This document shows, piece after piece, positions 27,719 to 37,464 of a DNA stretch of 64,000 nucleotides. The notes beneath the pieces were generated by a model. That model was given only the letters and a program-made list of their open reading frames with translations, did not search any database and had not been told where the DNA came from. The stretch is from the NCBI RefSeq assembly GCF_900142925.1, contig NZ_FRCN01000008.1, positions 124,001-188,000 of the forward strand, written 5' to 3'. Made by a program: the position numbers and the translations under genes. The DNA is from Chitinophaga sp. CF418. Its GTDB lineage: Bacteria > Bacteroidota > Bacteroidia > Chitinophagales > Chitinophagaceae. Numbering within the stretch: the stretch's first letter is position 1; every line of letters begins with the position of its first letter.

Positions 27719-30118
27719 ATGAAAGGAAGGCTATTCATCCATATTTTTTTATTGTTTATAGTAGCTGTAGCTAAAGCTCAATCCCCCAAAGTAACTGTAA
27801 CAGGCGTCATAAAAGATGCCACAGGGAAAAGCCAGCTCTCATTCGTCAGCGTTACACTCAAAACCCGGGATAGCGCCTTTGTAGCGGGTACCATTACCGG
27901 TGATGACGGCCGGTTCTCTCTACGGGATATCAACAGTGGAAATTACCTGTTAGTGTTCTCTTATGTCGGCTATCAGCCAAGAATTGAACAATTCAATGTA
28001 GGACAGCTGAGTACATTCCTGGACATGGGTAATATTACATTGACACAGGACGCGAAATCTCTTAGTGAAGTGACCGTAACCGGCAGACAGGAAGAGGTCA
28101 GAATGGACAAAAAAACTTTCAGTGTTGCTGCTAATATCAGCCAGGCCGGCGGTTCAGTGCTGGAAGCCATGAAAAACCTTCCCGGTGTTACTACCCAGGA
28201 TGGACAGGTTCTGCTGAGGGGCAGCAATAAAGTGATGATACTGATAGATGGAAGACAAACTGCACTGACTGGCTTCGGAAGCCAGACAAGCCTGGACAAC
28301 CTCCCCGCTTCCGCTATTGAAAAGATTGAGATCATCAACAACCCTTCTTCAAAATATGATGCCAACGGCAATGCCGGCATTATCAATATTATCTATAAAA
28401 AGGAAAAGAAAGAGGGCTTTAACGGTAAGATAGGTCTTAGCGGAGGCCTGGGCGCCCTATGGGTAAAAAAAGAGAACTATCCGACCATCAGACCTCAATA
28501 TGAGCGTACACCAAAGATCAACCCTTCCCTGTCATTGAACTACCGGAAGAACAGGATCAACTGGTTCCTGCAGGCGGATGATCTTTATACCAAAACGCTG
28601 AACAAGAACGAATTTGTGGACAGGTTCTATAATAATGGCGATACTGTAAGACAACAAACCAAGCGGAACAGGACCACCAACTTTTCTACTGTGAAAACAG
28701 GACTGGACTGGGCAGTGAGCAGCAATAACATCATTACCGTTTCCGGTATGTTTGGTACCGAAAAGATCCTTGACAGGGGCGATGAACCCTTCTTCAACGG
28801 CAGCCTTTCTGAAAGAAAGCGGTTGTGGCAGTTCCTGGAAGATGAGTTAAAAACAACCGCTACATTTTCTGCTAACTGGCAACATAGTTATAAACAGCCC
28901 GGAAGAACACTGAACGTGGGCGTTAATGCCACCTTTCACCGGGAGAATGAGAAGTATTTCTTCACTAATATAATGCCCGAATATACAGGCCTGGATTCAT
29001 TCAAAGTCCTGTCTGACGAGCATGTTACTGACCTGAACGTCGACTATGTACATCCTTTGAAACATGGTCGTTTTGAAGGCGGGCTGAAATTCCGGTACCG
29101 GTATATCCCGGTGAATATGGACTTCAAACCTGGCCTCCATTCCGTGCTGGATGTCAGTGCCGGGGGCTGGGCAAAATATAAGGAGGTAATTCCCGCGCTG
29201 TATGGCAATTACGTGTACGAGAGCAGCAAGGTTGAAATAGAAGCCGGTCTGCGGATTGAATACGTGAACCTGCAATATGACGTCAATCCTACGCATCCTA
29301 CGTACAAAAGCGATGGCTACAACTATACACAGCCATTCCCTAACCTGCGACTGGCTTACAAGCTGTCTGGCAATAACAAGTTGTCATTCTTCTACAACCG
29401 CAGGGTAGACAGACCTAATGAAGGCGATATCCGCATCTTCCCAAAATATGATGACGCTGAGATCATTAAGGTGGGTAATCCCGCCCTGCGTCCCCAATTC
29501 ACCAATACCTTCGAACTGGGCGATAAGACCAGCTGGAATAATGGATACCTCTTCTCATCCGTTTATCACAAACGTATGGATGCCACTATCACCAGGATCG
29601 CCAGTACCGTTCCGGGCAGTACACTGATCTATAATATCTTCCAGAATGCAGGTAAGAGCTATAGTACTGGTATTGAACTGGTGATCTCCCAGAAGGTCTC
29701 TGACTGGGCCACTTTCAACCTGAATCTGAATGGCTACAGGAACATTATTGATTCCTTCTCTGTAGTGAATAAATACCCCGTTGAAAATGTGTTCAGTGCC
29801 GCACGGGAAGATCTCTATTCAGGTAATATCAAGCTGAACGGGCAGTTCCATTTCTCCCGGCAGATTGATGCTCAGCTGACAGCGATCTACCAGGCGCCCG
29901 ACCTGATACCGCAGGGCAAGACCTTCTCACGCTTTTCTGTAGATGCAGGCATTAAAAAGGGTATTCAAAAGGGCAAAGGCGAATTGTTCGTGAACGCGAC
30001 AGATATAGCCAATACCCTGCGGATAAAAAAAGAGATCAAAGGAACGGATTTCAGGTATACCAGCGTTGACTATAATGAGACACAGGTGATACGCGTGGGG
30101 TATAACTATAAGTTCTGA
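27719..30118 (+). CDS. Outer-membrane beta-barrel receptor with carboxypeptidase-regulatory N-terminus
   Basis: 799 residues from MKGRLFIHIFLLFIVAVAKAQ, a clear signal peptide. Then comes a carboxypeptidase-regulatory-like beta domain (VTVTGVIKDATGKSQLSF), a plug-like region (GGSVLEAMKNLPGVTTQDGQVLLRG, IEIINNPSSKYDANGNAGIINI) and a long beta barrel ending RVGYNYKF with the terminal Phe of outer-membrane proteins. It is a TonB-dependent-receptor-like 'outer membrane beta-barrel family' protein. It lies 52 bases after the histidine kinase and is probably a target of, or cotranscribed with, that system. The ligand is unknown. Confidence 0.88.
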   Translation: MKGRLFIHIFLLFIVAVAKAQSPKVTVTGVIKDATGKSQLSFVSVTLKTRDSAFVAGTITGDDGRFSLRDINSGNYLLVFSYVGYQPRIEQFNVGQLSTFLDMGNITLTQDAKSLSEVTVTGRQEEVRMDKKTFSVAANISQAGGSVLEAMKNLPGVTTQDGQVLLRGSNKVMILIDGRQTALTGFGSQTSLDNLPASAIEKIEIINNPSSKYDANGNAGIINIIYKKEKKEGFNGKIGLSGGLGALWVKKENYPTIRPQYERTPKINPSLSLNYRKNRINWFLQADDLYTKTLNKNEFVDRFYNNGDTVRQQTKRNRTTNFSTVKTGLDWAVSSNNIITVSGMFGTEKILDRGDEPFFNGSLSERKRLWQFLEDELKTTATFSANWQHSYKQPGRTLNVGVNATFHRENEKYFFTNIMPEYTGLDSFKVLSDEHVTDLNVDYVHPLKHGRFEGGLKFRYRYIPVNMDFKPGLHSVLDVSAGGWAKYKEVIPALYGNYVYESSKVEIEAGLRIEYVNLQYDVNPTHPTYKSDGYNYTQPFPNLRLAYKLSGNNKLSFFYNRRVDRPNEGDIRIFPKYDDAEIIKVGNPALRPQFTNTFELGDKTSWNNGYLFSSVYHKRMDATITRIASTVPGSTLIYNIFQNAGKSYSTGIELVISQKVSDWATFNLNLNGYRNIIDSFSVVNKYPVENVFSAAREDLYSGNIKLNGQFHFSRQIDAQLTAIYQAPDLIPQGKTFSRFSVDAGIKKGIQKGKGELFVNATDIANTLRIKKEIKGTDFRYTSVDYNETQVIRVGYNYKF

Positions 30119-30176
30119 TTATTGCCGGTATTCTGCGCTATCTGAGTCGCCGTTGTTATAAAGTGCCGCGATTACT

Positions 30177-30184
30177 TACTTTTG
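30177..30184 (+). promoter_or_regulatory. Candidate promoter of sbcD
   Basis: TACTTTTG fits TAnnTTTG, with TTG at 30153-30155 about 21 bases upstream. Transcription would start near 30190, right at the hairpin below. A second match (TATCTTTG, 30237-30244) lies too close to the sbcD ATG to leave a usual leader. Confidence 0.45.
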
Positions 30185-30190
30185 CAGGGA

Positions 30191-30230
30191 GGTCAGCTTA
30201 CGCAGCTCACGAGGGCTGCGTAAGCTGACC
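30191..30230 (+). other. Perfect 16-bp hairpin in the sbcD leader
   Basis: GGTCAGCTTACGCAGC (30191-30206) is exactly inverted at 30215-30230, with an 8-base loop. It would sit at the very 5' end of the sbcD transcript if the upstream promoter is used. It is not followed by a U-run, so it is a weak candidate for a terminator of the preceding gene. Confidence 0.6.
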
Positions 30231-30257
30231 ATGTTTTATCTTTGCAAAAAATATCTG

Positions 30258-31502
30258 ATGAAAATATTGCATACTGCGGACTGGCATATCGGGCAAACCT
30301 TTTATCAGTATGACAGAACGTATGAGCACCAGCAATTTCTGAACTGGCTGGTGGATACCATTAAGGAAAAAGACATTGAGCTGTTGATCATCAGTGGTGA
30401 CGTGTTCGACGTGGCAAATCCTGCTGCGGGCTCCATCAAACTATTTTACTCCTTTCTGAATAACGCCGTAAAGGCACAACCCGACCTGCAGATCATCGTC
30501 ACAGCAGGCAATCATGACTCTGCTGCCCGGCTGGAGGCTCCCAAGCCGCTGCTGGAATCATCCAATATCCATATTATCGGTATGATAGAACGCAGGGAAG
30601 ACGGCAGTATCGACTATGAGAAGATGATCATCCCGGTGAAAGACAAACAGGGGAATATCGTGCTCTGGTGCCTGGCCATTCCATTCCTGCGGATCGGCGA
30701 CTACCCCGCAGTAGCAGAAAGCGCCGCGCTCTATGCAGACGGTGTATCGGCACTGTACAGGGAAGCTTATGAATATGCACTAACCAAAAAACAGGACGGT
30801 CAGGGCATTATTGCGATGGCGCACCTGCATACGCTGGACGCTGAGCTGTCGGACCATGACAAAACCGAAAGAGTAATCATGGGAGGGATAGAGTTTGTAC
30901 CGGCAAAGGCATTCCATGAAGACATTCTTTATACAGCCTTAGGACACATACATAAAGCCCAGAAGATCGGCGGAAAAGAAAACATACGGTATAGCGGCAG
31001 TCCCCTGCCGATGTCATTCTCCGAAATGAATTACAGGCACCAGGTAGTCACCTTCGATATTACGGAAGGTGAGATCAGCGATATAGCGCTGTGTGAAATA
31101 CCTGTCACTACTGAGCTGCTCCGTGTACCATCCAAACCGCAACCGCTGGCGGAAGTGCTGGAACAGCTGTTGCAATTACCAGCGGCATCGGAAGATATCA
31201 ATATCGCCCCCTACCTGGAAGTACGTGTGCTGCTGGAAGGCCCGGAGCCAGCCCTGCGTCATAAGGTAGAGACGGCCCTCGCCGGCAGGCATGTGCGGCT
31301 GGCCAAAATAGAGGTCAAATACCCTTCCGGTAATACTGAAGATGACACGGAGACCGCCCTCAGCGCCGATCAACTGCAGGAACTGAAGCCGCTGGACGTT
31401 TTTAAGCAGTTATACAGGGCTGATTACAACAGCGACACCCCGGAAGAACTGGTTACCCTGTTCAATCAGGTATTACAGGAAATCACTACAAAAGAGCAGT
31501 AA
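30258..31502 (+). CDS. sbcD: Nuclease SbcCD subunit D
   Basis: 414 residues from MKILHTADWHIGQTFYQ; the upstream in-frame ATG at 30231 is rejected because it overlaps the hairpin edge and adds a non-family leader. It is a calcineurin-like metallophosphatase domain with all classic motifs: DWHIG, SGDVFD, AGNHDS, HLH (AMAHLHTLD) and GHIH. With SbcC it cuts DNA hairpins and processes ends at replication and repair sites. The partner gene starts 4 bases downstream. Confidence 0.95.
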   Translation: MKILHTADWHIGQTFYQYDRTYEHQQFLNWLVDTIKEKDIELLIISGDVFDVANPAAGSIKLFYSFLNNAVKAQPDLQIIVTAGNHDSAARLEAPKPLLESSNIHIIGMIERREDGSIDYEKMIIPVKDKQGNIVLWCLAIPFLRIGDYPAVAESAALYADGVSALYREAYEYALTKKQDGQGIIAMAHLHTLDAELSDHDKTERVIMGGIEFVPAKAFHEDILYTALGHIHKAQKIGGKENIRYSGSPLPMSFSEMNYRHQVVTFDITEGEISDIALCEIPVTTELLRVPSKPQPLAEVLEQLLQLPAASEDINIAPYLEVRVLLEGPEPALRHKVETALAGRHVRLAKIEVKYPSGNTEDDTETALSADQLQELKPLDVFKQLYRADYNSDTPEELVTLFNQVLQEITTKEQ

Positions 31503-31506
31503 GCGC

Positions 31507-34500
31507 ATGAGAATATTAGCCATTCGTTTTAAGAACCTGGCGTCACTGGAAGATACCAACGAAATAGATTTCACAAAAGCACCGCTTAGTCAGGCGGGTA
31601 TCTTTGCTATTACCGGGCCTACAGGCGCCGGGAAATCCACTTTGCTGGATGCCCTCTGCCTGGCGCTTTACGCAAAGACCCCGCGTTACCAGCAGGCCAA
31701 AGAAACCGGTATTGAGATCCAGGACCTGGCAGGCAACAAACTGAACCAGGGCGATATCAGGGGCATCCTGCGCGATGGCACTGCCGACGGATTTGCAGAG
31801 GTGGAATTTGCCGGTACGGATGGCAACAACTACAAGGCTACCTGGTCTGTCAAACGGGCCCGTAATAAGATAGACGGAAACCTCCAGACAGACACCGTGG
31901 ATTTATTCAATCTCACGACCAATATTGCTGTTCCCGGGAAAAAAACAGAAACCCTGAGAGAGATAGAACGATTGGTGGGGCTGAACTTCGAACAGTTCAC
32001 CCGCTCAGTACTGCTGGCCCAGGGAGATTTTACCGCCTTCCTGAAGGCTGACAAAGACGCCAAAGCGTCTCTGCTGGAAAAACTCACGGGTACTGATATT
32101 TATTCTGAGATTTCCAGGACGGTATTTGATAAACATAAACAGGCTGACCAGGACCTCAAGACCCTGAAAATGCAGGTGGCAGGGATTGTCAGCCTCACGG
32201 AAGAACAACAGGAGGCGCTGACCACCCAACGGGAGGAACTGCTGAAAAAGACAGAAGAGCAGGAAAAGATCCTCGCGGGGCTAACCAATGAGATCAACTG
32301 GCACCAGTCGCTGGTCAGTCTGACGGCCAACAGGGACCATGCCGCGCAGGACCATCAACAGGCATTGACAGCAATGGAAAATGCCGGTGAGAGGATCCGC
32401 ACCTTTACCCTGGTGGAAAACGTACAACCTGCCAGAGGATTGACAGAAGCGAAAAAAGCATCCGAAGTACAGCTGGCAGATAAAGCAACTGCCTTGCAGG
32501 AACTACAGTCCCGGATACAACATACTACAGAAGGTCATCAAACGGCCGTAAAACAGCTGGAAACCGCCAGTCAGGAGGTTCTATCGAGGCAGCAGGAAAT
32601 GACCCGCTATCAGCCTGATATTAACAGGGCCAAGGAATTGGATACGCTTATCGTTGAAAAGGGCAAACAGGTTACGACAGCGGAAACCGAATCAAAGGCA
32701 GCACAGCAAAAACATGATGCACACCTGGAGGCGCTTGTAAAGAAAGAACAGGAGATTAATACGATCAATGCGGCTATTGCCAGACTGGAAGACTGGCAGA
32801 AAGAGCATGTGAGCAGGCAGGATATTGCTGAGAATATCATCGAGATTACTACACAGCTGGGACATGCCTCCAAATGGCTGCCCTTGCAGCAACGGCTGAC
32901 AGATAATCAGCAAAGTGCCATGGTATTTGTTGCTGAAGCAGACAAGACCATCGCAACATTGCATGAGCAGGTATCACAATATCAGCAGCAACGAAGCAGG
33001 CTGCATTCGGCTTATGAACAACTGAATAATACGCTGGCTGTTATACCGGTGGAAGATATCAGAACGAAAGAAAGCGGTCTGACAAACAGTATCAGGGAAG
33101 CAGAAACTGCCAGGTCTCACTGGACACTGTTATTTACCCAACTGAAAGAAAAAGAGCATACCAACCGCCAGTATGATTCCTGCCGGCAGGAACTCAGCGC
33201 AAAGACAGGTACACTGGAGGAGAAGCAGGAGCAACTAAAAGAAGCGCAAACGAAAAAAGAACTGGCAGATAAACTCTTCCATCAGGCAAGATTACAGGTT
33301 GCAGAGAACGTGGAATCCCTCCGGGCGCAATTAACACCGGGAGAACCTTGTCCTGTATGCGGCAGCACCGAGCATCCATTTTCCGAAGAGAACCCGCTCG
33401 CACATGCCTTACTGAAAGGACTGGAGGATGAGAGTCTGGCAGCCAACCGGGCGTATAATATGCTTTCAGGAGAGATCAGTAGCCTGACACAGCTTATCAG
33501 CCGCCTGCAACAGGAAACGGCTACGCACGAAAAGACGCTGGCAGACAGGAATCAATATCTCGCTCAACTGGAACAACAATGGCAGGCATTCCTGCTTGCT
33601 ACAGCGAGTGCAGCTGCACCTGCAGAAGAACGGGCCGCCTGGCTGGAAACACATGTACAGCAATTATTATCATCACAACGTGAACATCATACGCTGATCG
33701 CCTCTTATGAAGATAAAAAACGGGAAGCCGATCAACTGAAACTGCAACTGGATAAGCTGGATAGAAGTCTGCTGGAGGCCAACGAGCAATTGAAAGACAA
33801 ACAACGGGAGAAGGCCAGCAAACAGGAATCACTCGTGCAGATACAGGAACAGCTGGATAACATCACACAGGACTTAGCAGTGATGACAGAACAGCTGGCG
33901 CCGTATTTCAACAATCCGGTGTGGATCACTAACTGGAAGAAAGACCCACAGGTATTTGATAACAGCATCCGCTCATTTGCCAAAAGCTGGAAGGAAAACG
34001 TGCAGGCTATTGCCGATAATACCCAGCAGTTAAACGTACAGCGTTCCGCGCTTCAGGAAATGCGCAGACAGGCGCCATCTATTGCCGCTGAGGTAACTGA
34101 TAAGGTCAGGACACTTACAAGCCTGCAGGGCGAATCACAAACATTTGGCGCTGAAAGGAAAGCACTGCTCAACGGCGAGAATGCCAGCACCTTCGAAAAC
34201 AGGCTCAGACAGGCTGGCGATACCGCAGCTACCGTAAGGCAAACAGCGCAGGAGGCAGTAACTACATTAAAAGACGAGCTACTTACTTATACCACCACTA
34301 AAACACAGACAGAGAAAGATATCGCCTTACTCAGGAGCAATATCGAAAAACAACAGCAGGAGATCGCTGCATGGATCAGTACCTATGTGTCACAACACGA
34401 CATGGCCTTATCTGAAGATGATCTTGCGCAACTCCTCACCTATTCCACCACATGGATAGATAAGGAAAGAAAGGAAATCAGGGCAATACAGCAGGCTGTT

Positions 34501-35241
34501 ACCACCAGCAGGGCCACCCTCGATGAAAGGACCCTGCAGGTGACCAATCATACCGGCAAACGCATTGCCGACCGCTCACTGGAAGAAGTGATGACACTTT
34601 CTGATGATACGCGTAAACTGTTAAGAGATCTTACCAACGACAAGAATAACATTGAATACCAGCTACGGCAGGATGCGGAGAACAAATCAAAGATCGGCGG
34701 TTTGCAGGCCGCCATCATTGCTAAGACTGCCGTGCATGAGAACTGGAGCAAACTAAATGAACTGATCGGATCTGCAGACGGTAAGAAGTTCAGGCAGATC
34801 GCACAGGAATATACGCTGGACATGCTGTTGGGATATGCCAATATGCATCTGCAGATGCTGACCAGCCGTTATAAACTACTCAGGATACCCGGAAACCTGG
34901 GCTTACAGGTACTGGATAAGGATATGGGGAATGAACTGAGAACCGTCTTTTCCCTCTCCGGTGGAGAGTCCTTCCTCGTATCCCTTGCACTGGCACTGGG
35001 ATTAGCCTCATTATCCTCCAGCAAAATGAAAGTAGAATCCCTCTTTATAGATGAGGGCTTTGGCGCACTTGATCCCGATACGCTAAACGTGGCGGTAGAT
35101 GCGCTGGAACGCCTGCACAACCAGGGACGTAAAGTAGGCGTGATCTCTCACGTACAGGAGATGACAGAACGTATACCCACGCAGATAAAGGTGATCAGGC
35201 TGGCGAATGGAAAGAGCAAAGTGGAAGTAGTGGGTGGTTAA
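31507..35241 (+). CDS. sbcC: Nuclease SbcCD subunit C (Rad50-like ATPase)
   Basis: 1244 residues, larger than the ~1050 of E. coli SbcC but typical for Bacteroidota. Walker A is GPTGAGKSTLLDALC at the N-terminus; two long coiled-coil arms rich in E/Q/K/L flank a zinc hook C-P-V-C at about residue 615 (GEPCPVCGSTEHPF). The C-terminal ABC part has SLSGGESFLVSLALALGL and SLFIDEGFGALDPDTL. It forms the SbcCD complex with the gene immediately upstream. Its stop overlaps the convergent acyltransferase stop by 4 bases. Confidence 0.95.
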   Translation: MRILAIRFKNLASLEDTNEIDFTKAPLSQAGIFAITGPTGAGKSTLLDALCLALYAKTPRYQQAKETGIEIQDLAGNKLNQGDIRGILRDGTADGFAEVEFAGTDGNNYKATWSVKRARNKIDGNLQTDTVDLFNLTTNIAVPGKKTETLREIERLVGLNFEQFTRSVLLAQGDFTAFLKADKDAKASLLEKLTGTDIYSEISRTVFDKHKQADQDLKTLKMQVAGIVSLTEEQQEALTTQREELLKKTEEQEKILAGLTNEINWHQSLVSLTANRDHAAQDHQQALTAMENAGERIRTFTLVENVQPARGLTEAKKASEVQLADKATALQELQSRIQHTTEGHQTAVKQLETASQEVLSRQQEMTRYQPDINRAKELDTLIVEKGKQVTTAETESKAAQQKHDAHLEALVKKEQEINTINAAIARLEDWQKEHVSRQDIAENIIEITTQLGHASKWLPLQQRLTDNQQSAMVFVAEADKTIATLHEQVSQYQQQRSRLHSAYEQLNNTLAVIPVEDIRTKESGLTNSIREAETARSHWTLLFTQLKEKEHTNRQYDSCRQELSAKTGTLEEKQEQLKEAQTKKELADKLFHQARLQVAENVESLRAQLTPGEPCPVCGSTEHPFSEENPLAHALLKGLEDESLAANRAYNMLSGEISSLTQLISRLQQETATHEKTLADRNQYLAQLEQQWQAFLLATASAAAPAEERAAWLETHVQQLLSSQREHHTLIASYEDKKREADQLKLQLDKLDRSLLEANEQLKDKQREKASKQESLVQIQEQLDNITQDLAVMTEQLAPYFNNPVWITNWKKDPQVFDNSIRSFAKSWKENVQAIADNTQQLNVQRSALQEMRRQAPSIAAEVTDKVRTLTSLQGESQTFGAERKALLNGENASTFENRLRQAGDTAATVRQTAQEAVTTLKDELLTYTTTKTQTEKDIALLRSNIEKQQQEIAAWISTYVSQHDMALSEDDLAQLLTYSTTWIDKERKEIRAIQQAVTTSRATLDERTLQVTNHTGKRIADRSLEEVMTLSDDTRKLLRDLTNDKNNIEYQLRQDAENKSKIGGLQAAIIAKTAVHENWSKLNELIGSADGKKFRQIAQEYTLDMLLGYANMHLQMLTSRYKLLRIPGNLGLQVLDKDMGNELRTVFSLSGGESFLVSLALALGLASLSSSKMKVESLFIDEGFGALDPDTLNVAVDALERLHNQGRKVGVISHVQEMTERIPTQIKVIRLANGKSKVEVVGG

Positions 35242-36128
35242 CGCCCTCCCCGCTCCCACTGCTTATGACTCCACAGCCAGTATTCAGGAGCATGCATGAT
35301 ATCATGTTCAAGATACCAGGCGAAGGTTTTGGTGATCTCATACGACTCTACATCCACAGGCTCTTCTGTAATAAGGGAGAAGTAAACATTCCAGCCTTTT
35401 CCTGCTGTACGTTTCCTTACCGAGGCATAAATGACTACGGCATCCAACGACTTGGCCAATTGTTCTGCACCGGTAAATAACCCTGTCGGCTGATGCAGGA
35501 AATCTGTTTCATACTTTGCCCTTACCGAGGGTGACTGATCTGCGATGAAGATATAAGCATTCGGGTGATCGCGCTGCGACAGCATAAAGCGTGCAGTCTC
35601 ATTGATAGCCAGCAATTTAATTCCAAACCTGGAACGGATACGGTACAACAGTTTGTTAATAAACTGGCTCGGTTCCGGCTTATACACCGCATATACGTCA
35701 AAGGAGAGATATTTTGGTAAGATATTCAGGCATTCCCAATTACCATAATGCCCCAGCACAATAATGATATTCCGCCCTTCCTGATTACAATGTTTCAGCA
35801 CCTCAGGGTTATGTATATGTACCTGTTTACGATGCTCTTTTTCTGACATGGACAACAAGCGTAAGGTCTCGATCAACAGTTCACTTAAATGCCTGTAAAA
35901 GAGCCTTGTAATAGCCTGTATTTGTCTATAACTCCTTTTCGGAATGGAACGGGAAAGGTTTTGCACCACTACATCATAGCGGTATCGTATCACTTTGTAC
36001 AGTGACCAGTAAAGTAATTTCTGTAAAACATTCAATATACCTGCGGGCAATAGGCTTATCAAATACACAAGAACAAATAACAACTCATAAAGCAGATTGC
36101 GGCGCCTGACCACTGTTGTCTCTTTCAT
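35238..36128 (-). CDS. Lipid A-type lysophospholipid acyltransferase
   Basis: About 296 residues. The start is chosen at MKETTVVRRRNLLYELLFVL; upstream in-frame ATGs up to 36230 add a basic, non-family extension. An N-terminal membrane helix is followed by the HtrB/LpxL fold with the H-x4-D/E catalytic motif in VLGHYGNWECL, then IFIADQSPSVRAKYETDFLHQPTG. It probably adds a secondary acyl chain to lipid A in the inner membrane. It stands alone, convergent with sbcC. Confidence 0.85.
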   Translation of the reverse strand: MKETTVVRRRNLLYELLFVLVYLISLLPAGILNVLQKLLYWSLYKVIRYRYDVVVQNLSRSIPKRSYRQIQAITRLFYRHLSELLIETLRLLSMSEKEHRKQVHIHNPEVLKHCNQEGRNIIIVLGHYGNWECLNILPKYLSFDVYAVYKPEPSQFINKLLYRIRSRFGIKLLAINETARFMLSQRDHPNAYIFIADQSPSVRAKYETDFLHQPTGLFTGAEQLAKSLDAVVIYASVRKRTAGKGWNVYFSLITEEPVDVESYEITKTFAWYLEHDIMHAPEYWLWSHKQWERGGR

Positions 36129-36230
36129 TTCGTGGCGGGCAAATCCTGCGGGTCTCTTCATAGAATTAGCAGCGTCGTACATAGGCAGTTTCTTTGACCT
36201 TGAGAGCTCTATACCGGGCTTCCTCCCCAT

Positions 36231-36540
36231 TAGCGATTATCCGGACTATATCTACAATCCTGATAGCCCTTTAACGCAAATTTAGAACCGATTTATATGA
36301 AAGATAAAATCTTAACTTTTCTTTGCATAATGTATGTTTATCCGGCATAGTTATCATATTGAACATCAGGATCAAGAGAAAAAGACGCCGGCTCTTACTA
36401 TGAAAAAAATGAGTAAGGGATGCTGTAAAAAATACACATAGTGTACCGGGGCTAATTACAGCGTGATGATTCCTGAAGTAAGTATGCAGTAAACACATCC
36501 TTTGGCATAGCTGTTCTTTTTTAACAAAAACCAATACTAT
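36231..36540. other. Intergenic stretch without recognised gene
   Basis: About 310 bases (410 from the preferred acyltransferase start) between the divergent acyltransferase and the 122-residue gene. It is AT-rich, and I see no long frame with coding character, no RNA gene and no strong hairpin. Confidence 0.4.
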
Positions 36541-36909
36541 ATGAGCGTATGGAGACGAAAAGCGATTGAATGTCTTCCGGAGAACAGAACCGAATTTGAA
36601 GACCCTCAGACATCAATTTACACGGTATTCTCTGCGTTACTACCGGCAACAGTTGCTGCACATAAGGCAGGCGACCGTAACCGGCTGAAGCTATATTATG
36701 ACTTTGCAGAATGGTGTTCCCGACAAAATGCACAAGAGCTGTGGAATGCCGCTGGTGTGTCCTTTTATGAACACCTGGGAGATTTTCCTGAAACGCTGGC
36801 GGCTTTGCCGGCATGGGTAACCCGATCCAGGTATCAGCAGATAAGAGGCTTACTGCAACTACGGCTCACGCAAGAACAAATGCAGGAACCTGACAAGCGG
36901 TATAAATAG
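36541..36909 (+). CDS. Small uncharacterised protein
   Basis: 122 residues from MSVWRRKAIECLPENRTEF. It is soluble and helical with many aromatic residues (YDFAEWCSRQNAQELWNAAGVSFYEHLGD), has no signal peptide and no catalytic motif I recognise. The pattern resembles small domain-of-unknown-function proteins of Bacteroidota. The stop lies 8 bases from the stop of the convergent response regulator. Confidence 0.65.
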   Translation: MSVWRRKAIECLPENRTEFEDPQTSIYTVFSALLPATVAAHKAGDRNRLKLYYDFAEWCSRQNAQELWNAAGVSFYEHLGDFPETLAALPAWVTRSRYQQIRGLLQLRLTQEQMQEPDKRYK

Positions 36910-36917
36910 TCTGTGCG

Positions 36918-37337
36918 TTATGCATTTGGGTGCTTACAATCCTGCCAGTAATCCAGTATCTGCCTGAACTGTCTTTCAATATCACTTACCAGATACTTTT
37001 TAACAAAGTAACCTTGTACAGATAGTTCATATACTTCATCAACCACGTCCTTTGATTCGTTTGTGGTCAGAAAAACAAAGGGAATACTTTTTCTTCTCAG
37101 GAGCTCATCGGCATCTATCAGCCGTCTTAATTCCAGCCCGCTCATCCGGGGCAGATTGATATCAGAGATGATAATAAACGGCTGCACGTTTGTTGCCTGT
37201 AAATAGCGTAGCAGGTCGTCCCCTCCTTCAAAGAACATGATCTCGTTTTTAACACCCAGCGACGCCATTACCTCACTGTAGATCTCCCGATCATCCTCAT
37301 CGTCTTCCAGTATAAGAATGGGGCCTGTTTTAGCCAT
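36918..37337 (-). CDS. Stand-alone receiver-domain response regulator
   Basis: 139 residues from MAKTGPILILEDDEDDREIY, a single receiver domain with acidic residues in LILEDDEDD, phospho-acceptor D59 (ISDINLPRMSG) and VKKYL at the lysine position. It has no output domain, like the CheY/Rcp1-type regulators common in Bacteroidota. A longer frame reaches 37451, but its N-terminal part does not look like a receiver fold. It lies downstream of two uncharacterised genes on the same strand, which may be its operon. Confidence 0.8.
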   Translation of the reverse strand: MAKTGPILILEDDEDDREIYSEVMASLGVKNEIMFFEGGDDLLRYLQATNVQPFIIISDINLPRMSGLELRRLIDADELLRRKSIPFVFLTTNESKDVVDEVYELSVQGYFVKKYLVSDIERQFRQILDYWQDCKHPNA

Positions 37338-37464
37338 AAGATCGCAGTTTGATAGTGATATGTAAACATCCGCATTAGTCATGCCAATTTCATCAATTGA
37401 TCTGCTCAAGGCGGTCTTGCTCTTATTGCCCAGGTTCATTATCTCCTGCACCAGGTGCTGAATA

